64,000 nt of DNA from Betaproteobacteria bacterium (GCA_016195915.1 JACPYS010000023.1:41143-105142); one strand, 5' to 3'; positions 8,575-17,500 are shown, numbered from the stretch's first letter. The notes: generated from the sequence alone by a model not told the origin. Made by a program: numbers and translations.

Positions 8575-10059
8575 ATGTCATCCAGCGGTCAAGACATCGG
8601 ACGCTTCGCCAAGCATTCGGCCATCTATGCGATCGGCAATGCCTTGAACCGCGTCGGCGCGTTTCTGATGCTGCCGATTTACACGAACTTTCTAAGCACC
8701 GCCGAATACGGCGTCCTCGAGTTGTTCTACGCTGTAGCGATGGTGATTTCAGGCGTGCTCTCGGTGGGCCTCTCGCACGCGACTCTGCGTTTCTATTTCG
8801 ATTACGACGATGAAGGCAGCCGCCGGGCGCTGGTCAGCACCAATCTTCTCGCGTCGCTCGCTCTCGGCGCCCTCGGCGCAGGGGTCATCGCCCTCTGGCA
8901 TGCCGAGATCGCGCGCATGCTGTTCCCTAACAACGACTACAGCCGCGGGGTGCTTCTTATCCTGATCATCCTGGTATTCGAGCTCTCTTCGGAGATCTGC
9001 CAGGCGTATGTGCGCGCCCGGGAAAATTCGCTCCTCTTCGTCGGCATTTCGGCGGCGCGGCTAGCTGTGCAGTTGATCGCCAACTCGCTGCTGGTCGTCG
9101 TCTTCCACGCCGGCGCGGAAGGCGTTCTGCTCGGCAACCTTTGCGCCGTCGCCGCGGGCTGGGCGATCCTGTTTTTCCATACGACGCGGCACTGTGGTTT
9201 CGCGTTTCATCTGGACAAGCTGCTCCCGGTGCTTCGCTACAGCGCTCCCTTCCTCCTGACGACGATCGTGGGAATCATTGCCGGCAATGTCGACCGCTTT
9301 CTGATCAACGGCATGTTGACCCTGCAAGCCTTGGGAATCTACGCGCTCGCCACGAAATTCTCGAAATTGCTATCGGAAATGATAGGCGAACCTTTCAACC
9401 GCGCGTACGGGGCATACCGGTTCAGCATCATGGACACTCCCGATGCCGCCGCCATTCAGGCTCGCCTGGTGCGCTACCTGTTGGCGGGCGCGAGTATTGC
9501 CGGGCTCGGCATCCTGTTGTTTACGCGCGACCTGCTGGTCTTGATGTCGCATCGGGACTTTTGGCCTGCCGCGGACATTCTGCCGCTGCTCGTCCTCGCG
9601 GCGATCATCAACTTGGTGTGCTATCCCGTGCAGTCCGGTATCCTGTTCAAGAAGCGAAGCGATGAGATCTTTTATATCGGCGTGGCGAACGCGCTGCTGC
9701 GCGCGGTGGGCGGATTCGCATTGATCAGTTGGTTCGGATTGTTGGGCGCATGCGCTTCCGTGCTGCTTGCGGCGACGGTGACTCTCGTGCTTACCGATCG
9801 CATCGCGCAGCGCTTTTTCGCCGTCGGCTACGAGTTCCGCCGGCTCGCCGGCATCGTGCTGCTCGGAGTGCTTTTCTACCTGGTCTCGCTCCCGTTCACG
9901 CATTTGCCATGGCCGGTCGCGCTTCTCGCGAAATCGCTGCTTTTTCTCGGTTATGTCGCGAGCCTGCTGGGTTCTACCATCTTCGACAAAGAAGAAACCG
10001 CTTATGCCACTGCTTTCCTCAGAAGGAAGCTGCTACCTGGCGGCGCGAAGGACGCGTAA
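8575..10059 (+). CDS. Polysaccharide flippase (Wzx/MATE-like, oligosaccharide translocase)
   Basis: An integral inner-membrane protein of 494 residues with about 12-14 hydrophobic segments spread over the whole length. It starts with SIYAIGNALNRVGAFLMLPI, the usual first helix of Wzx-type flippases. It should move the undecaprenyl-linked repeat unit across the inner membrane for polymerisation by the protein encoded next. The reading frame ends directly at the start codon of the polymerase gene. The gene order deacetylase, flippase, polymerase fits a Wzx/Wzy-dependent pathway. The substrate cannot be told from sequence. Confidence 0.87.
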   Translation: MSSSGQDIGRFAKHSAIYAIGNALNRVGAFLMLPIYTNFLSTAEYGVLELFYAVAMVISGVLSVGLSHATLRFYFDYDDEGSRRALVSTNLLASLALGALGAGVIALWHAEIARMLFPNNDYSRGVLLILIILVFELSSEICQAYVRARENSLLFVGISAARLAVQLIANSLLVVVFHAGAEGVLLGNLCAVAAGWAILFFHTTRHCGFAFHLDKLLPVLRYSAPFLLTTIVGIIAGNVDRFLINGMLTLQALGIYALATKFSKLLSEMIGEPFNRAYGAYRFSIMDTPDAAAIQARLVRYLLAGASIAGLGILLFTRDLLVLMSHRDFWPAADILPLLVLAAIINLVCYPVQSGILFKKRSDEIFYIGVANALLRAVGGFALISWFGLLGACASVLLAATVTLVLTDRIAQRFFAVGYEFRRLAGIVLLGVLFYLVSLPFTHLPWPVALLAKSLLFLGYVASLLGSTIFDKEETAYATAFLRRKLLPGGAKDA

Positions 10060-11316
10060 GTGATTTTCATTCTGCTTTACCTCACTTTTCTGTTCATCGC
10101 GCCGCAGCTTTGGGTCGAGCCGTTCGTCGGCGCGCCGGTCGATTTCTTTCTCTACCCCGCGTGGCTCGGCTACTGCCTATTCACCGGAAGGTTCGCGCAG
10201 CTGTTCCATCTGGACATTCAGGATCGTTTCTTCCTGCTGATGCTTGTCTGGATTGTTCTTTCTATGGCGCTCAAGGGATGGACTGACAACAGCCCTCAAA
10301 TCCTACAGAACTATGCGAAATGGTTTCTGATGTATCGGCTTACAATCGTAACGGTCGGCGACGTCAAGCGCCTGCGCAAAGTGGCGGTCTTGCTGCTATT
10401 TTTCGCGCTGGTTCTCGTCGTCGAAGGGATTCAGCACATGCACAGCCCGGATCGCCTGGGGTGGGCCGGGCAAACATTTGGCTGGGTCGACGAGTCGGCA
10501 GCTCAAATCGGCCTCGACAAGCGCACGCGCTGGATTAATATCTTCGACGGACCGGGCGTTTTCTGCGTGGCGTACACAATCGCGCTGCCGTTCGCGCTCT
10601 ATTATACGGGCGCTCCGTTCGGCTGGTTGACGAGGATCCTTGGCATGACGCTGGTGGCCCCCCTGCTCCTTGGAATCTACTACACCGGAGCGCGCGGCGG
10701 ATACCTCACCGCGATCGCCATTATCGGACTTTTCGTGGCTCTGAAACGCGGGATATCGCTGAAGCGACTCGTTCTTGGCGGGCTGCTCGGATTTGTCATC
10801 CTCATGCTCGCACCGGGTTATGTCACCTCGACCTCGGACTCGCACCACTCGGCGCAGCATCGCGTCGACATGTGGGTCCAAGGACTAGAGATGGCACGGT
10901 TCAATCCCGTCCTAGGCGTCGGCAAGGGTAACTTCAAGAGCTACAGCGGCTCGCTAATTGCACACAATTCGGCAATCGAAGTGATGGGCGAGACGGGCTT
11001 CATTGGCCTGTTCCTGTGGATTGGCATGATTTACATGGCATTTAAGGAGATGCTATTCTTCCAGCAGCAGCCGTCGATCGATCCGGTCGACCGCGCTTAC
11101 GTGGGCGCCATCGGCTTGAGCATCGTTGGCTACCTCGTGAGCGCCATGTTCGTGACGCTCGAGTATGAGACGTTCTACATGCTCCTCGCCATGAGCGCGG
11201 TGGTTGGCCGCGCTCTGCCGCAGCCGGCACCGTTTTCGCGGAGAGACGCCTTTATCATCTGCGTGTTCATGGGGTTCTTTTTTACCTTAATAAAAATCTT
11301 CGCGATGACGTACTAA
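10060..11316 (+). CDS. O-antigen ligase/polymerase-like protein (Wzy_C domain)
   Basis: A multi-pass inner-membrane protein of 418 residues with about 10-12 hydrophobic segments. The large periplasmic loop includes the conserved motif YTGARGGYLTAI near 210, and a late HNSAIEVMGETGFIG segment near 305 is typical of the Wzy/WaaL family. As the only such gene in this locus segment it is the likely polymerase. It begins with GTG immediately after the TAA of the flippase gene. A short, partly matching second copy of its 3' region is found at about 13913-14019, so the locus was once longer or duplicated. Confidence 0.85.
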   Translation: MIFILLYLTFLFIAPQLWVEPFVGAPVDFFLYPAWLGYCLFTGRFAQLFHLDIQDRFFLLMLVWIVLSMALKGWTDNSPQILQNYAKWFLMYRLTIVTVGDVKRLRKVAVLLLFFALVLVVEGIQHMHSPDRLGWAGQTFGWVDESAAQIGLDKRTRWINIFDGPGVFCVAYTIALPFALYYTGAPFGWLTRILGMTLVAPLLLGIYYTGARGGYLTAIAIIGLFVALKRGISLKRLVLGGLLGFVILMLAPGYVTSTSDSHHSAQHRVDMWVQGLEMARFNPVLGVGKGNFKSYSGSLIAHNSAIEVMGETGFIGLFLWIGMIYMAFKEMLFFQQQPSIDPVDRAYVGAIGLSIVGYLVSAMFVTLEYETFYMLLAMSAVVGRALPQPAPFSRRDAFIICVFMGFFFTLIKIFAMTY

Positions 11317-11349
11317 ACATCGCGTCCCAAATAATGCCGCATATCGTGT

Positions 11350-11367
11350 GCGTGGCTTGCGCCACGC
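11350..11367 (+). terminator. Hairpin after the exopolysaccharide locus, possible terminator
   Basis: GCGTGGC and GCCACGC form a perfect seven-pair stem with loop TTGC, 34 bases after the polymerase gene. There is no T-tract, so intrinsic termination is only a possibility. Confidence 0.3.
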
Positions 11368-11403
11368 GCGCGCCGCCGTGGAAAATCCTGCGCCGCGATC
11401 ACA

Positions 11404-11990
11404 TCAAAAACCGTACCGATATTTGACGACCCCATTTGACCTGCTTTCTCCTATGAAAAAATCGTCAAATCCCCGAAAAAGTAGCCGCACGATTTCCTGA
11501 CGAGCAAAATTATAAAGCCTCGGCCAAGTCCGCTTCTTCCAACATTCAATGGCGGTCTCATTGCGCTCCAGCGCACGCCGATCGGGCTTCTGGCTGGAGA
11601 ACCCGAGTTGCCCCAGAACGCGCCAGGCATGAACTTCGCTGTAGTGACCGCCGAACTGCCATTCGATAAACAGCCTTACCCGCTTAAGCGTCCACGGCAG
11701 CGTGCCAAAGCCGTATGCAGTGGGGCCTTCGAGCAACACCACCTGCAAGCGCGACAATTCCTCGGCACCGAGCTGGGCGGGACGCCCGCCCTTGCTCATC
11801 TCGCGCAACGCATCGATTTCCTCGCGTTCGAGCACCCCGCGCCAGCGATACACAGTTTGACGCGGCGCTCCGACCATGATCGCGACCTGCATGGGGGGGC
11901 ATGACCCGCCTGCAGCAGCCGCGCCGCGCGCACACGGCGCTTGGCACCCGTATCGACTTTGTCTTGGTCTTCATGTCCAAACCCCAATGT
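11404..11990 (-). pseudogene. IS630-family transposase remnant (N-terminal half, frameshifted)
   Basis: Reading leftwards, the segment carries the helix-turn-helix half of an IS630 transposase: RRVRAARLLQAGH, then PRQTVYRWRGVLE, GPTAYGFGTLPWTLKRV and the linker ending TWPRL. The first part is in a different frame from the rest; the switch occurs at a run of seven G (11893-11899), where one base more would restore the frame. The DDE catalytic half is absent: after TWPRL near 11515 the frame runs into unrelated sequence and stops at 11404. It is therefore an inactive fragment. No inverted repeats were found around it. Confidence 0.75.
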
Positions 11991-12086
11991 TATGCCGACG
12001 TCGGAGTAACGCATCAAGACAAAAATGATTTGGTTGTGACGCGGTTCCGTAATTCTCAATAAGCGCGAGCCGCAGGAGAAGTGGTT

Positions 12087-13823
12087 TCACAGGACTCGGT
12101 TCGCGGGCAGATTCGTCTTCCCATCGATTACCTCGACGGCACCGGCGCGACTATACGTATGCGTGCCCACCAAGTCTTTCATCCAGGCAGGTTCGACAGT
12201 CACCCGCGATTCCTCCCGGTAATGCTCATGGTTCATGACGATGATTTCGTTTAGGATCATGCGGCGTCCGTACTCGCCACTGCAGTCCTGGCTTGGGCGG
12301 AACAATTTGTCCTGATACCGGAAGAGCGCGCCAGCACTTCGCGCGCATCGGACGTCGGTCGAAATCGGATTGGCTGGATGCGGTGTCCAAGTCCCCGCAA
12401 GCGACGAGGCCGAGTAAAGCCAAAGCTGGAAGGCGTAGCCGCGCGGCTCCTGAAACGTAACAAAAAACCAGTACACACCATCTTCAATCCATATCGTGGT
12501 GTCAACGGCGAAACCCCTGAGCAACACCCGCTCGAATTGCCACATGTCGGGAAAACGGGTGCAGCGGTACAACTCGACGGTGCCGGCGGCCACAGTCTCC
12601 GGAATCATGTACCATGAGCCAGCATCGCGAAAAATGCAGGGATACGAGAGGTGGTACGGACGTTCGAGGGCAGGCAACGGCGAATCCAAGTCGTCGTCAC
12701 GTACTTCCGCGCACGAGATCTTTCCAAGTTGGGTGGAATAGTTGAAGTCTTCAAAGAACACCCAGTGCTTCCCGTCCGCTTCAACGACGAAGGGATCCGC
12801 ATAAAAATGGCCTTTGGGCGAGTCGATCCATCGGAAGGTGCTCATGTCGGGCAATGCCGCTGAACTCGGAACCGGCGGCGCGTCCCTACGGAGTGCAATC
12901 CTCCAATGCCGGATCATCGGCCGCTGCACCAGGCGCCGTACGGCCTTGCCGATCAGCAGCGGCATAAGCCAACGCAGCATCTCCCAATTCGATGGCTTCG
13001 AGTAGATCTTCTTCTTCCCTTGATACGGGGCAGGTTTCACTACGTTCCGCGCGATGTGGTCCCAGCCGCACATATGCAGTTCACGCAATTTTTGAATCAC
13101 GAATGTCGAAGCGCCCCAATACGGCCGTACGCGATTGCGGGCATGCGAGAATCCTTCGTCAGTGCAAAATAAGCCTTTGTAAAGCACGATGCCCGCGTCA
13201 AGATCTTCCGTAAGGACCTGCAGTATGGCGCCGGATATCCGGTTCCCCTCAAGTACCTCCCAGAAGCATGGGGGGCCGCCGCGGTAATAGTCGTTATCGC
13301 CGTGGTGATATGACCAGATTCCGAACTTGGCGGCAGTCAGGATTTTGCCACGCAGAATATTGAAACCAAATCGGATGAGGACATCAAGCCTCTTTCCCCT
13401 GATCCGTTCCACGGCGTCCTCGGGGAAGCGATGGACGAAGCGTTTGGTGATCGGATTCACATGGATCGATTCTATGTGCGCGAAGCGCTCTGTACAGTCA
13501 ACCATAGCGATCGGATTGGTCGACGGATCGGCGTTGCGGAGGTCCCAACGTTGGTACAGGCTGAAAAGGACACTCCGTCGGGATTTACTGTCAAGCAGCG
13601 TATTGACTAGATTGCGGACCAGCGACCGCGGCGGGCGCGGTTCATCGGCATTCTTCTGAGCATCGCCATTGAAGACGAGCAACTCGATCTTTGCAAAATC
13701 ACTTTGGACAATATGATCCACGACTTCGGCGAAGCATCGTGGCAGCGACGTGGTCTCCAGAAGCAAGCCAATTCGAAGTGGGGGCTTATCAGTTCGCGAG
13801 TTCTGATGGAGAGAAGCATCCAC
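12087..13823 (-). CDS. Formyltransferase-like protein with C-terminal beta-propeller (glucosamine inositolphosphorylceramide transferase-like)
   Basis: A 578-residue two-domain protein, probably acting on a cell-surface glycan. Residues about 15-250 resemble a formyltransferase: GIWSYHHGDNDYYRGGPP is the folate-enzyme HPSxLPxYRG region, followed by the LTEDLDAGIVL strand with its conserved Asp. The Asn that normally precedes the catalytic His (NxH) is Ser here. Residues about 310-560 look like a five-bladed propeller (FYADPFVVEADGKHWVFFED, YPCIFRDAGSWYMIPET), seen in glycosyltransferase-linked proteins. It faces against the exopolysaccharide genes and looks more AT-rich than they do, which suggests transfer. 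The donor and acceptor are unknown. Confidence 0.7.
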   Translation of the reverse strand: MDASLHQNSRTDKPPLRIGLLLETTSLPRCFAEVVDHIVQSDFAKIELLVFNGDAQKNADEPRPPRSLVRNLVNTLLDSKSRRSVLFSLYQRWDLRNADPSTNPIAMVDCTERFAHIESIHVNPITKRFVHRFPEDAVERIRGKRLDVLIRFGFNILRGKILTAAKFGIWSYHHGDNDYYRGGPPCFWEVLEGNRISGAILQVLTEDLDAGIVLYKGLFCTDEGFSHARNRVRPYWGASTFVIQKLRELHMCGWDHIARNVVKPAPYQGKKKIYSKPSNWEMLRWLMPLLIGKAVRRLVQRPMIRHWRIALRRDAPPVPSSAALPDMSTFRWIDSPKGHFYADPFVVEADGKHWVFFEDFNYSTQLGKISCAEVRDDDLDSPLPALERPYHLSYPCIFRDAGSWYMIPETVAAGTVELYRCTRFPDMWQFERVLLRGFAVDTTIWIEDGVYWFFVTFQEPRGYAFQLWLYSASSLAGTWTPHPANPISTDVRCARSAGALFRYQDKLFRPSQDCSGEYGRRMILNEIIVMNHEHYREESRVTVEPAWMKDLVGTHTYSRAGAVEVIDGKTNLPANRVL

Positions 13824-13912
13824 TTGTTTAGTCTACCATTTCGCTTCGCTGGGGCATGTCACCCGCGAGGCTTCCCTTCCGCAGGGAAGCGATTCGATGC
13901 AATCAAGAACGT

Positions 13913-14019
13913 CATCTACATGCGATACAAGAAGTCGCTATTCTACCGACTGCAGTCGTCGATCGATCCGACCGACCGTGCTTGCGTGAGCGCCATTTGC
14001 TTGACTATCGTCGGTCAGA
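13913..14019 (+). pseudogene. Duplicated 3' fragment of the polymerase gene
   Basis: Read on the + strand this piece gives VIYMRYKKSLFYRLQSSIDP followed by TDRACVSAICLTIVG. It aligns residue by residue with MIYMAFKEMLFFQQQPSIDP and VDRAYVGAIGLSIVG of the polymerase gene (about 11026-11130). The DNA also aligns well (shared GTCGATCGATCCG). No other part of the gene is visible before it, and the match stops at the left end of the IS4-type element; the continuation is not found to its right. It is a relic of a second, diverged polymerase gene or of a duplication. The rest of 13824-13912 shows nothing recognisable. Confidence 0.7.
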
Positions 14020-15339
14020 AGTGTCCGGTTAAGAATCGAACAAACTCAGTTGGTTAGCGCCGATGGCTGTTTCCGGAGCTAGTGAATCGAGTCGCAAGGC
14101 GCGTGCAATCTCGGTTTTCTCGAAAACCGAGACCGAAAGAATCTGTAGCAGCGTGTAGAGCGAGGCATCGAGATGAAGCTCCTTCTTGACGATGGCGATG
14201 AGCACGTAGGTCGATACGGCGGACCAGATTTGCGTCTTTACGGCGTTCTCGCTGGTGCCGAGGAATTTCTTGATGCGCAGGTGCTGGTTGATCCACTTGA
14301 AGAACAACTCGACCTGCCATCTGCTCTTGTAAAGCGCAGCAATGGTCAACGGCGGCAGGAGCATGTTGTTGGTGAGGAACACCAAGGTCTTTCCAGAGCC
14401 GGGATCTTTGTAGCGGATGCGCCGCAAGTGCTCGGGATAGTCCTTGGCCACGTAGAACCCATTCATGGCGATACGCTGATCGCACATCACACCCGTTGCT
14501 CTGTTTGTGACAATAGAGTAAACGCGCCTCGTATCCATGCCGCGCTTTGCTCGAGTGACGAAGAAAGCGCGAGCTTGGTGCATCTGGTAGAGCCGGGCGA
14601 AGTCGAGGTAGCCGCGATCCATCAAGTAGAAAGCGCCTGCCTCGACCGGCAGGAAGTCGAGCACATTGATCTCGTGGAGCTTGCCATCGCTGATGTCGAT
14701 GAAGGTCGGAATGGCGCCGCGCAAATCCAGCAGCGTATGCATCTTGACCGCGGCCTAGGTCGAGCGAAACGGTGCCCAGTCGAACAGGCTCAGGCAGAGA
14801 TCGATCGTGGTGGCGTCGAGCGCGTAGACCGTGTTGGTCAAATCCAGCCCCAAGTCCTCGTCGCGGTAGAGCTTGCGGGCGCGGCGAATAAGAATTGCCG
14901 CCAGGTCGGACCATATGCGCCAGTCGCGCGATTCGTTGGCGTCGGCCAAGGTCGAGCGATGAATCGCATGACGCAAGCCCATCGAATAGAGTTTGTTGGC
15001 GTTGGCGTTCAGCGTGACCTCGATGTCGCGCAGGCTCTCGCGCCAAGTCAATTGCGCAAACGCCATGACACGAAACTGCTCGGCGCAGGTCATGCGGCGC
15101 GCTCGCGCGTTGCCCGAATAGCGATCCACGATGCGCGCAAAACTCGTCCATGGGACAAATTCCATGATCTGCGCGAAGAGCGTTTTGCCGACATTCATGG
15201 TTCTTCCCCCGGAGTCGTGACCCAAGGAAATTACACAAGAATGAAGAAATTCGATTCAAATCGGCACCAAATTAAATCGGCAGTAAGGCCGCGACACAAT
15301 TGGCTTTTTGCAGAATCAACACCGTTTTAACCGGACACT
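14020..15339 (-). mobile_element. IS4-family insertion sequence with 13-bp terminal inverted repeats
   Basis: The ends are perfect inverted repeats AGTGTCCGGTTAA (14020-14032) and TTAACCGGACACT (15327-15339). They enclose one transposase gene on the minus strand. The element is about 1.32 kb. I see no clear target-site duplication beside the ends, which suggests an old insertion or a later rearrangement. It has landed directly at the polymerase gene remnant. Confidence 0.85.
14029..15198 (-). pseudogene. IS4-family transposase interrupted by an in-frame amber stop
   Basis: The transposase begins at the ATG (MNVGKTLFAQIMEFVPW) behind a GGGGGAAG ribosome site. The reading frame holds the first DDE aspartate (YALDATTIDL), the second (YLMDRGYLDF) and the glutamate signature YKSRWQVELFFKWIN, so the catalytic triad is present. 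One TAG codon (14755-14757) splits it between WAPFRST and AAVKMHTLL without any shift of frame; a Lys codon AAG is the likely ancestor. The last position of the Y-R-E-K signature is Asn instead of Lys. The protein is probably not made in full unless amber is suppressed, so the element is likely immobile. Confidence 0.82.
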
Positions 15340-15382
15340 ACTGAAGGAAAATCAATCCGGGACCGCCCCGTCCCAAGGCTTT

Positions 15383-15550
15383 TCAAACATCGTCCAATTT
15401 GTAGGCATCCTCGAGCGACAAATACGGGGACCAACCGTCGTCTGTGCCGATGAGTTCAACATCGACCTCTGCAACATACTTACCTTCATGAACCAGCTTT
15501 GTGAAGTGCCGGTTGTTCATCATTTCCTTCTCTGCAAATCGTCCGTCCAT
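15383..15550 (-). pseudogene. Truncated small conserved protein (antitoxin-like size)
   Basis: A 55-residue reading frame contains MNNRHFTKLVHEGKYVAEVD and then DGWSPYLSLEDAYKLDDV before a TGA at 15383-15385. AGAGAAGGA stands just before the double ATG at 15518-15523, so translation from there is likely. From memory, proteins with this opening run about 15-20 residues longer with REALRRGDL; here TGA is followed by KALGRG in the same frame, which suggests a CGA-to-TGA nonsense change and later decay. Similar small proteins often sit in toxin-antitoxin neighbourhoods, but I cannot name the family. The stretch 15551-15827 beside it shows no gene I can support. Confidence 0.5.
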
Positions 15551-15827
15551 CGTTCAGGATCCGGCCTATACGCAGTAACGAGAACAGCTGGCCCGGAACG
15601 TGTTTCTGAATTCTCTTTGAAATTGCAGTAGAACATTTGAAATGTGCGGCAGACGCCCGCTTGCCGGTAGGTGCCGATACCCTACCGGAGCAAGGACTGG
15701 GCGGTCGAGATCCACTACCTGCGGTCCGCGCCGCAAATGCCCTTATCTCTCTCTCGTGACACCGGGTCGCCTGGCGCCGAGAAAAATCCATTGCGGTCGT
15801 TCGCTGCGAGAAGTTTTTCCGGCCACG

Positions 15828-16211
15828 CTAACCGGCGCGCGCCGTTCCTGCACGCGTCCGAGTCAAGCCTGTGGTCAAACCTCGCCGATTTCGCGCGCCG
15901 GAAAGCTCTTCCTTCACCACCTGACGCACTGCCTCGAGCATCGAGCGTTGATGGATATGCGTGAAAAGCGCCTCATTGATCATGGACTGATAGTTCCCTC
16001 CGCCCGCGCGCTCGACTAAGGTGCGAAAGTATTCGAGCACATGGTTGTCCAGTCGGATCGAAATTTTCGTTTTCCCGGGTTCCGGCTTGACGACCGGGCC
16101 ACGCTTCGCGCGTGAAAAGTCGATATCGCGGTAAGGTTCAGCGGCGGCGGTTCTCACGCGGCGCGCCTTGAGATTCGCTGCCGCCTTGTCGGGATCCCAC
16201 TCGCATCGCAC
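15828..16211 (-). pseudogene. BrnT head fused to BrnA-like antitoxin (toxin-antitoxin remnant)
   Basis: The first 19 residues (MRCEWDPDKAAANLKARRV) match the start of BrnT toxins joined to what looks like BrnT's closing ARR segment. The frame then runs directly into a BrnA-type antitoxin: IDFSRAKRGPVV, TKISIRLDNHVLEYFRTLV and GGGNYQSMINEALFTHI form the usual strand-helix-helix DNA-binding domain. About 60-70 residues of the toxin are missing, so the toxin is inactive while the antitoxin part may still fold. The C-terminal tail after VVKEEL (about 26 residues) is atypical and Arg/Thr-rich. A hybrid DNA-binding protein is possible, but decay is the simpler reading. Confidence 0.7.
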
Positions 16212-16519
16212 TCCTCAACTGTATAGACATTTGCATGCCGCCGCACGTTCCAACCAACGCAACCACCGCTTGCAGGAAAGAAAACGACCAGCCCGTCGTA
16301 GATGCAACACCGCTACCGGAGACTTGACACGCACAACTGGCGCACAATAGCGGCTCGATGAAGCGCGTCCTGCTCCTTCTGCCCGCCACCGGCTGCCGCA
16401 ACGACGATTTTCTCCGCACTGCGTTCCGCCCATCGTTCACCGCGCTTCGATATCCGTCCCGAGCACGGGCCCGATGGCAGCAGCCGGTCGAACCCGCAAA
16501 GCGGAATTTCAGGTGGCCG
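16212..16519. other. Intergenic stretch without recognised features
   Basis: Between the diverging BrnT/BrnA remnant and the Bug-type binding protein gene I see no further gene, repeat or RNA. A reading frame continues upstream from the binding protein to 16358, but its translation is Arg/Ala-rich and lies before the signal peptide. The promoters of both neighbours must lie here; no convincing -35/-10 pair stood out. Confidence 0.5.
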
Positions 16520-17482
16520 ATGAGAATACTTGTCACAGTGTTCCTGTTCCTGTCCGGATGCGCGGCGGCGATGGCGCAATCCTATCCGGGCAAGCCGATA
16601 CGCCTGATCGTCGGGTTTGCGCCGGGCGGCGCCGCCGACATCATTTCGCGCGCGATGAGCGAGCCGTTGGGACGCGCGCTCGGTCAAAGCATCATCGTCG
16701 AGAACAAGCCCGGCGCCGGTTCGAGCATCGCCGCCGATTTCGTTTCCAAATCGTCTCCCGACGGCTACATCATCCTGATCGCGAGCCAGAGCGGCATGAT
16801 CGTGAATCCGTTGATCAACAGAAACGTAACCTACAACGCGGAAAAGGATTTTGCGCCGATCACCCAGGTCACCAGCTCACCCCTGGTGGTCGCGGTCAAT
16901 CCAGCGCTTCCCGTACGATCCGTCCGGGAACTCATCGCCGAGGCGAAAAAGGCGCCGGGCAAGCTCAACTTCTCTACCTCGGGCAACGGCTCGTTGCCGC
17001 ACCTCGCCACGGTGATGTTCAACGCGCTCGCCGGGGTCGAAATGGTTCACGTTCCTTACAAGAGCGGCGGTTTGTCGGTGCAGTCGGTTCTCGCGGGCGA
17101 CACGCAGGTTACGTTTGCGACCGCGCCGTCGGTGATGCCCCTGGTGCAGGCACGGCGGTTGCGCGGGCTGGCGGTGACGACCCGTGCGCGCTCGGCGCTC
17201 GTCGCGGATCTCCCCGGGATGGAAGAGGCCGGCCTCGCCGAATACGATGTTTCGATCTGGTACGGCTTTTTCGCTCCACCCGCGACGCCGCGCGAGGTGG
17301 TAAAGCGGCTGTTCGACTCGACCACGCTTGCGCTGCAGGATCCCAGGCTGCGGCAGATCCTTGCGCAGGATGGCACCGAAGCCGTCGCCTCGCGCTCGCC
17401 GGAAGATTTCGCGGCATTTCTGCGCGAGAACGCGACAGTCACTGCGCGCATGATCCGCGAGTCCGGGGCGAAGTTTGATTGA
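16520..17482 (+). CDS. Bug/TctC-family tripartite tricarboxylate transporter substrate-binding protein
   Basis: A periplasmic binding protein of 320 residues. The signal peptide (MRILVTVFLFLSGCAAAMAQ) is cleaved near AMAQ-S, and the mature part opens with YPGKPIRLIVGFAPGGAADI, the standard start of Bug proteins. The GRALGQSIIVENKPGAGSSI segment lines the binding pocket in this family. The ATG at 16520 is chosen because the signal peptide starts there and AGGTGG lies just upstream. No TctA/TctB membrane genes are nearby, which is usual for the many orphan Bug proteins of Burkholderiales. The ligand is probably a carboxylate but cannot be deduced. Confidence 0.9.
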   Translation: MRILVTVFLFLSGCAAAMAQSYPGKPIRLIVGFAPGGAADIISRAMSEPLGRALGQSIIVENKPGAGSSIAADFVSKSSPDGYIILIASQSGMIVNPLINRNVTYNAEKDFAPITQVTSSPLVVAVNPALPVRSVRELIAEAKKAPGKLNFSTSGNGSLPHLATVMFNALAGVEMVHVPYKSGGLSVQSVLAGDTQVTFATAPSVMPLVQARRLRGLAVTTRARSALVADLPGMEEAGLAEYDVSIWYGFFAPPATPREVVKRLFDSTTLALQDPRLRQILAQDGTEAVASRSPEDFAAFLRENATVTARMIRESGAKFD

Positions 17483-17500
17483 TTCCCGGCCAGACGGATC

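Noticed and set aside
14755..14757. TAG in the transposase as pyrrolysine
   Set aside because: Nothing supports pyrrolysine use in a betaproteobacterium; a nonsense mutation is simpler.
14054..15259. 401-codon minus-strand frame overlapping the IS4 element
   Set aside because: It is in another frame than the DDE motifs; the real transposase frame has a single amber stop instead.
14173..15330. 385-codon plus-strand frame through the IS4 element
   Set aside because: Antisense to the transposase, with no known passenger protein motifs.
15383..15385. TGA of the small truncated gene as a second selenocysteine codon
   Set aside because: The residue after the stop aligns with an Arg position in remembered relatives, and no 17-nt hairpin follows at the right distance.
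15308..15631. 107-codon plus-strand frame right of the IS4 element
   Set aside because: It begins inside the IS inverted repeat, has no motif, and lies antisense to the better-supported small gene remnant.
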